Below the pieces are notes generated by a model. The model was given only the letters and a program-made list of their open reading frames with translations, searched no databases and was not told where the DNA came from. Source: an uncultured Pelagibacteraceae bacterium (GTDB lineage Bacteria; Pseudomonadota; Alphaproteobacteria; Pelagibacterales; Pelagibacteraceae). From it: DNA of 43,206 nucleotides. Positions 41,795-43,206 of the stretch are shown here, in pieces. Within the stretch, counting starts at the first letter, position 1. Each line of letters starts with the position of its first letter. The stretch spans positions 7,501 through 50,706 of the forward strand of contig CACABD010000002.1 of NCBI GenBank assembly GCA_902530715.1, read 5' to 3'. The translations under genes were made by a program, and so were the position numbers.

Positions 41795-42982
41795 ATGATT
41801 CACAAAACAAAAACTGCATATAATAGGGCTTCTACTGAATTATTGTTAAAAATGCTGAAGTCTGCTCAATTAACAAAGGCCCAATCAAAAAAATTTTTAC
41901 ATAATCACAAAAATTCTCTTGATTCCTACCTTTATAAATTCATCGGACCAGTTTTCCCTTCGAGTTTTTCATATTTTTTTTTAAATGCAATTTCTGCACA
42001 TAAACCACTTCCAAATGATAGACGCAGCAAGTCTAAAAAATATGCTTACATGGAAGATTTACAAAAAATAGAAAAAAATAGTTTTCATAAAATTTTAAAA
42101 AAATATGAGAATTTAGAGGTAAAGAATAAACTAATATTACCTTGTCTTATACATCATTGTTCAATTTTAATTAAACTTTCTAATTCAGAATTTCTTCATG
42201 ATAACTTAGAATTCGAAAGCATAGAATCAGAATTTAACCAAGATTTAGAAAGTAGAAATGACGAAGGAGAAAATAATTTTTTAAACCAATATATTGATGA
42301 GGTCTTACCTGGAGTAAGAGAATATTTACAAGACAACGAGGAGATTACCGCCGAGGATAAAGTCACAGCAACTTCAGAGCAAGTTAAAATAGTAGATTAT
42401 AAAATATTAATCGACTCTGTCAGATTTTTTTTTCCACACCTTGAAGTTTTAAGAAAAAAGTATTTACCCAATTTTGTTGCACCAAATGAAACTTTTAAAC
42501 TACCAGTATTAAATTCAAACGAAAAAGTTTTGTTTTCAAAAAGTTTTGTAAAAAGAAATTTAAATTTAAAAAAATACAATGATTTAGTCCTTATGAATGT
42601 TGGTGAAGACAATATGAATGGAACAATAAATAAAGGAGACTTAGCTTTAATAATTAAACTAGAAAATAAAGTTAAACCTAAATTAAACAATGGGATTTAT
42701 GCTGTAAATTTAAACAATAAGATAGTTATTAGGAGATTATATTTTTCAGAGTTTTCGAAGAGGACATTAGTTCATATTATTTCTGATAATAAAATCTATG
42801 GAGGTGAACAAGTATTATTAGAAAATGTTAACATATTTGGTGAAGTTGTTTGGAAGTGTAATAATTTTCAAGATATTCAATTTCTCAAACATGAAGGAAA
42901 TGAACCAGATCTATTTTCTAACGAGGATATCGAAATTCCAGAGTTTATAAAATCTAAAAAAATTGATAAGGAAATTGCTTGA
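41795..42982 (+). CDS. LexA/S24-like domain protein with substituted catalytic residues and unrecognised N-terminus
   Basis: 395 aa; VGEDNMNGTINKGDLALII...NGIYAVNLNNKIVIRRL...VHIISDN...IFGEVVWK matches the S24 pattern. Confidence 0.65.
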   Translation: MIHKTKTAYNRASTELLLKMLKSAQLTKAQSKKFLHNHKNSLDSYLYKFIGPVFPSSFSYFFLNAISAHKPLPNDRRSKSKKYAYMEDLQKIEKNSFHKILKKYENLEVKNKLILPCLIHHCSILIKLSNSEFLHDNLEFESIESEFNQDLESRNDEGENNFLNQYIDEVLPGVREYLQDNEEITAEDKVTATSEQVKIVDYKILIDSVRFFFPHLEVLRKKYLPNFVAPNETFKLPVLNSNEKVLFSKSFVKRNLNLKKYNDLVLMNVGEDNMNGTINKGDLALIIKLENKVKPKLNNGIYAVNLNNKIVIRRLYFSEFSKRTLVHIISDNKIYGGEQVLLENVNIFGEVVWKCNNFQDIQFLKHEGNEPDLFSNEDIEIPEFIKSKKIDKEIA

Positions 42983-43206
42983 TGAATTATATATTTTTCG
43001 ATACTGAAACTAACTCGGGGAGATTGACAGCTGATATTTTAGATTTATCAGCTTTTTTCTGTGACAAAGATTTTAATGTTATTGAAGAATTTAATATTAA
43101 AGCAAAATTGCGTAAAAGTAGAATTTATGAAATTGATAGCTTTTTAGTAAACAATCTTGATCCATTTGATGTTGACAAATATGAAAACTCAAACTTCGAT
43201 TTGACG
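42982..43206 (+). CDS. DEDD-family 3'-5' exonuclease, exodeoxyribonuclease I-like (truncated by window end)
   Basis: MNYIFFDTETNSGRLTADILDLSAFFCDKDFNVIEEFNIKAKL...; DTET exonuclease I motif; ATG overlaps the previous stop. Confidence 0.65.
   Translation, partial: MNYIFFDTETNSGRLTADILDLSAFFCDKDFNVIEEFNIKAKLRKSRIYEIDSFLVNNLDPFDVDKYENSNFDLT

Overview
AT-rich chromosomal window from a streamlined, SAR11/HIMB59-like alphaproteobacterium (lineage inferred from gene content, synteny and codon bias, not from a search). It begins with a minus-strand rRNA operon (16S, tRNA-Ile, tRNA-Ala, 5' part of 23S). About 36 kb of densely packed housekeeping genes follow: prmC-prfA-ispG-lysC, ubiG, argJ, secA, accA, glcB, recR-ybaB-dnaX, SRP RNA, pheA-kdsB, argF-argD, gcrA, rnd-kdsD-lptC-lptB, aroA-rpsA-ihfB-pyrF-trpF-trpB-trpA-accD-folC, and trxA. 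The last ~3.5 kb is less conserved: rmuC, two small unknown genes, an S24-like protein with substituted catalytic residues, and the start of an exonuclease. The strongest candidate for something new is trxA (minus strand, 39224-39622), which no ORF in the track covers. It encodes a full, well-conserved thioredoxin with the WCGPC active site, but the reading frame is broken by two short insertions. Each insertion starts with UAG, forms a perfect hairpin (6-bp stem, and 12-bp extendable to 15-bp), and ends with exactly 13 nt before the frame resumes. The last triplet of each tail shares its first two bases with the codon before the UAG. This closely resembles the coding gap of phage T4 gene 60 and the mitochondrial byp elements, so programmed translational bypassing (or an RNA-level removal system) is a serious hypothesis. 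Lower-level findings include an AccA with a predicted C-terminal membrane segment, motif-divergent TrpF/TrpB/TrpA/AccD/FolC, and duplicated hairpins in the rRNA spacer.
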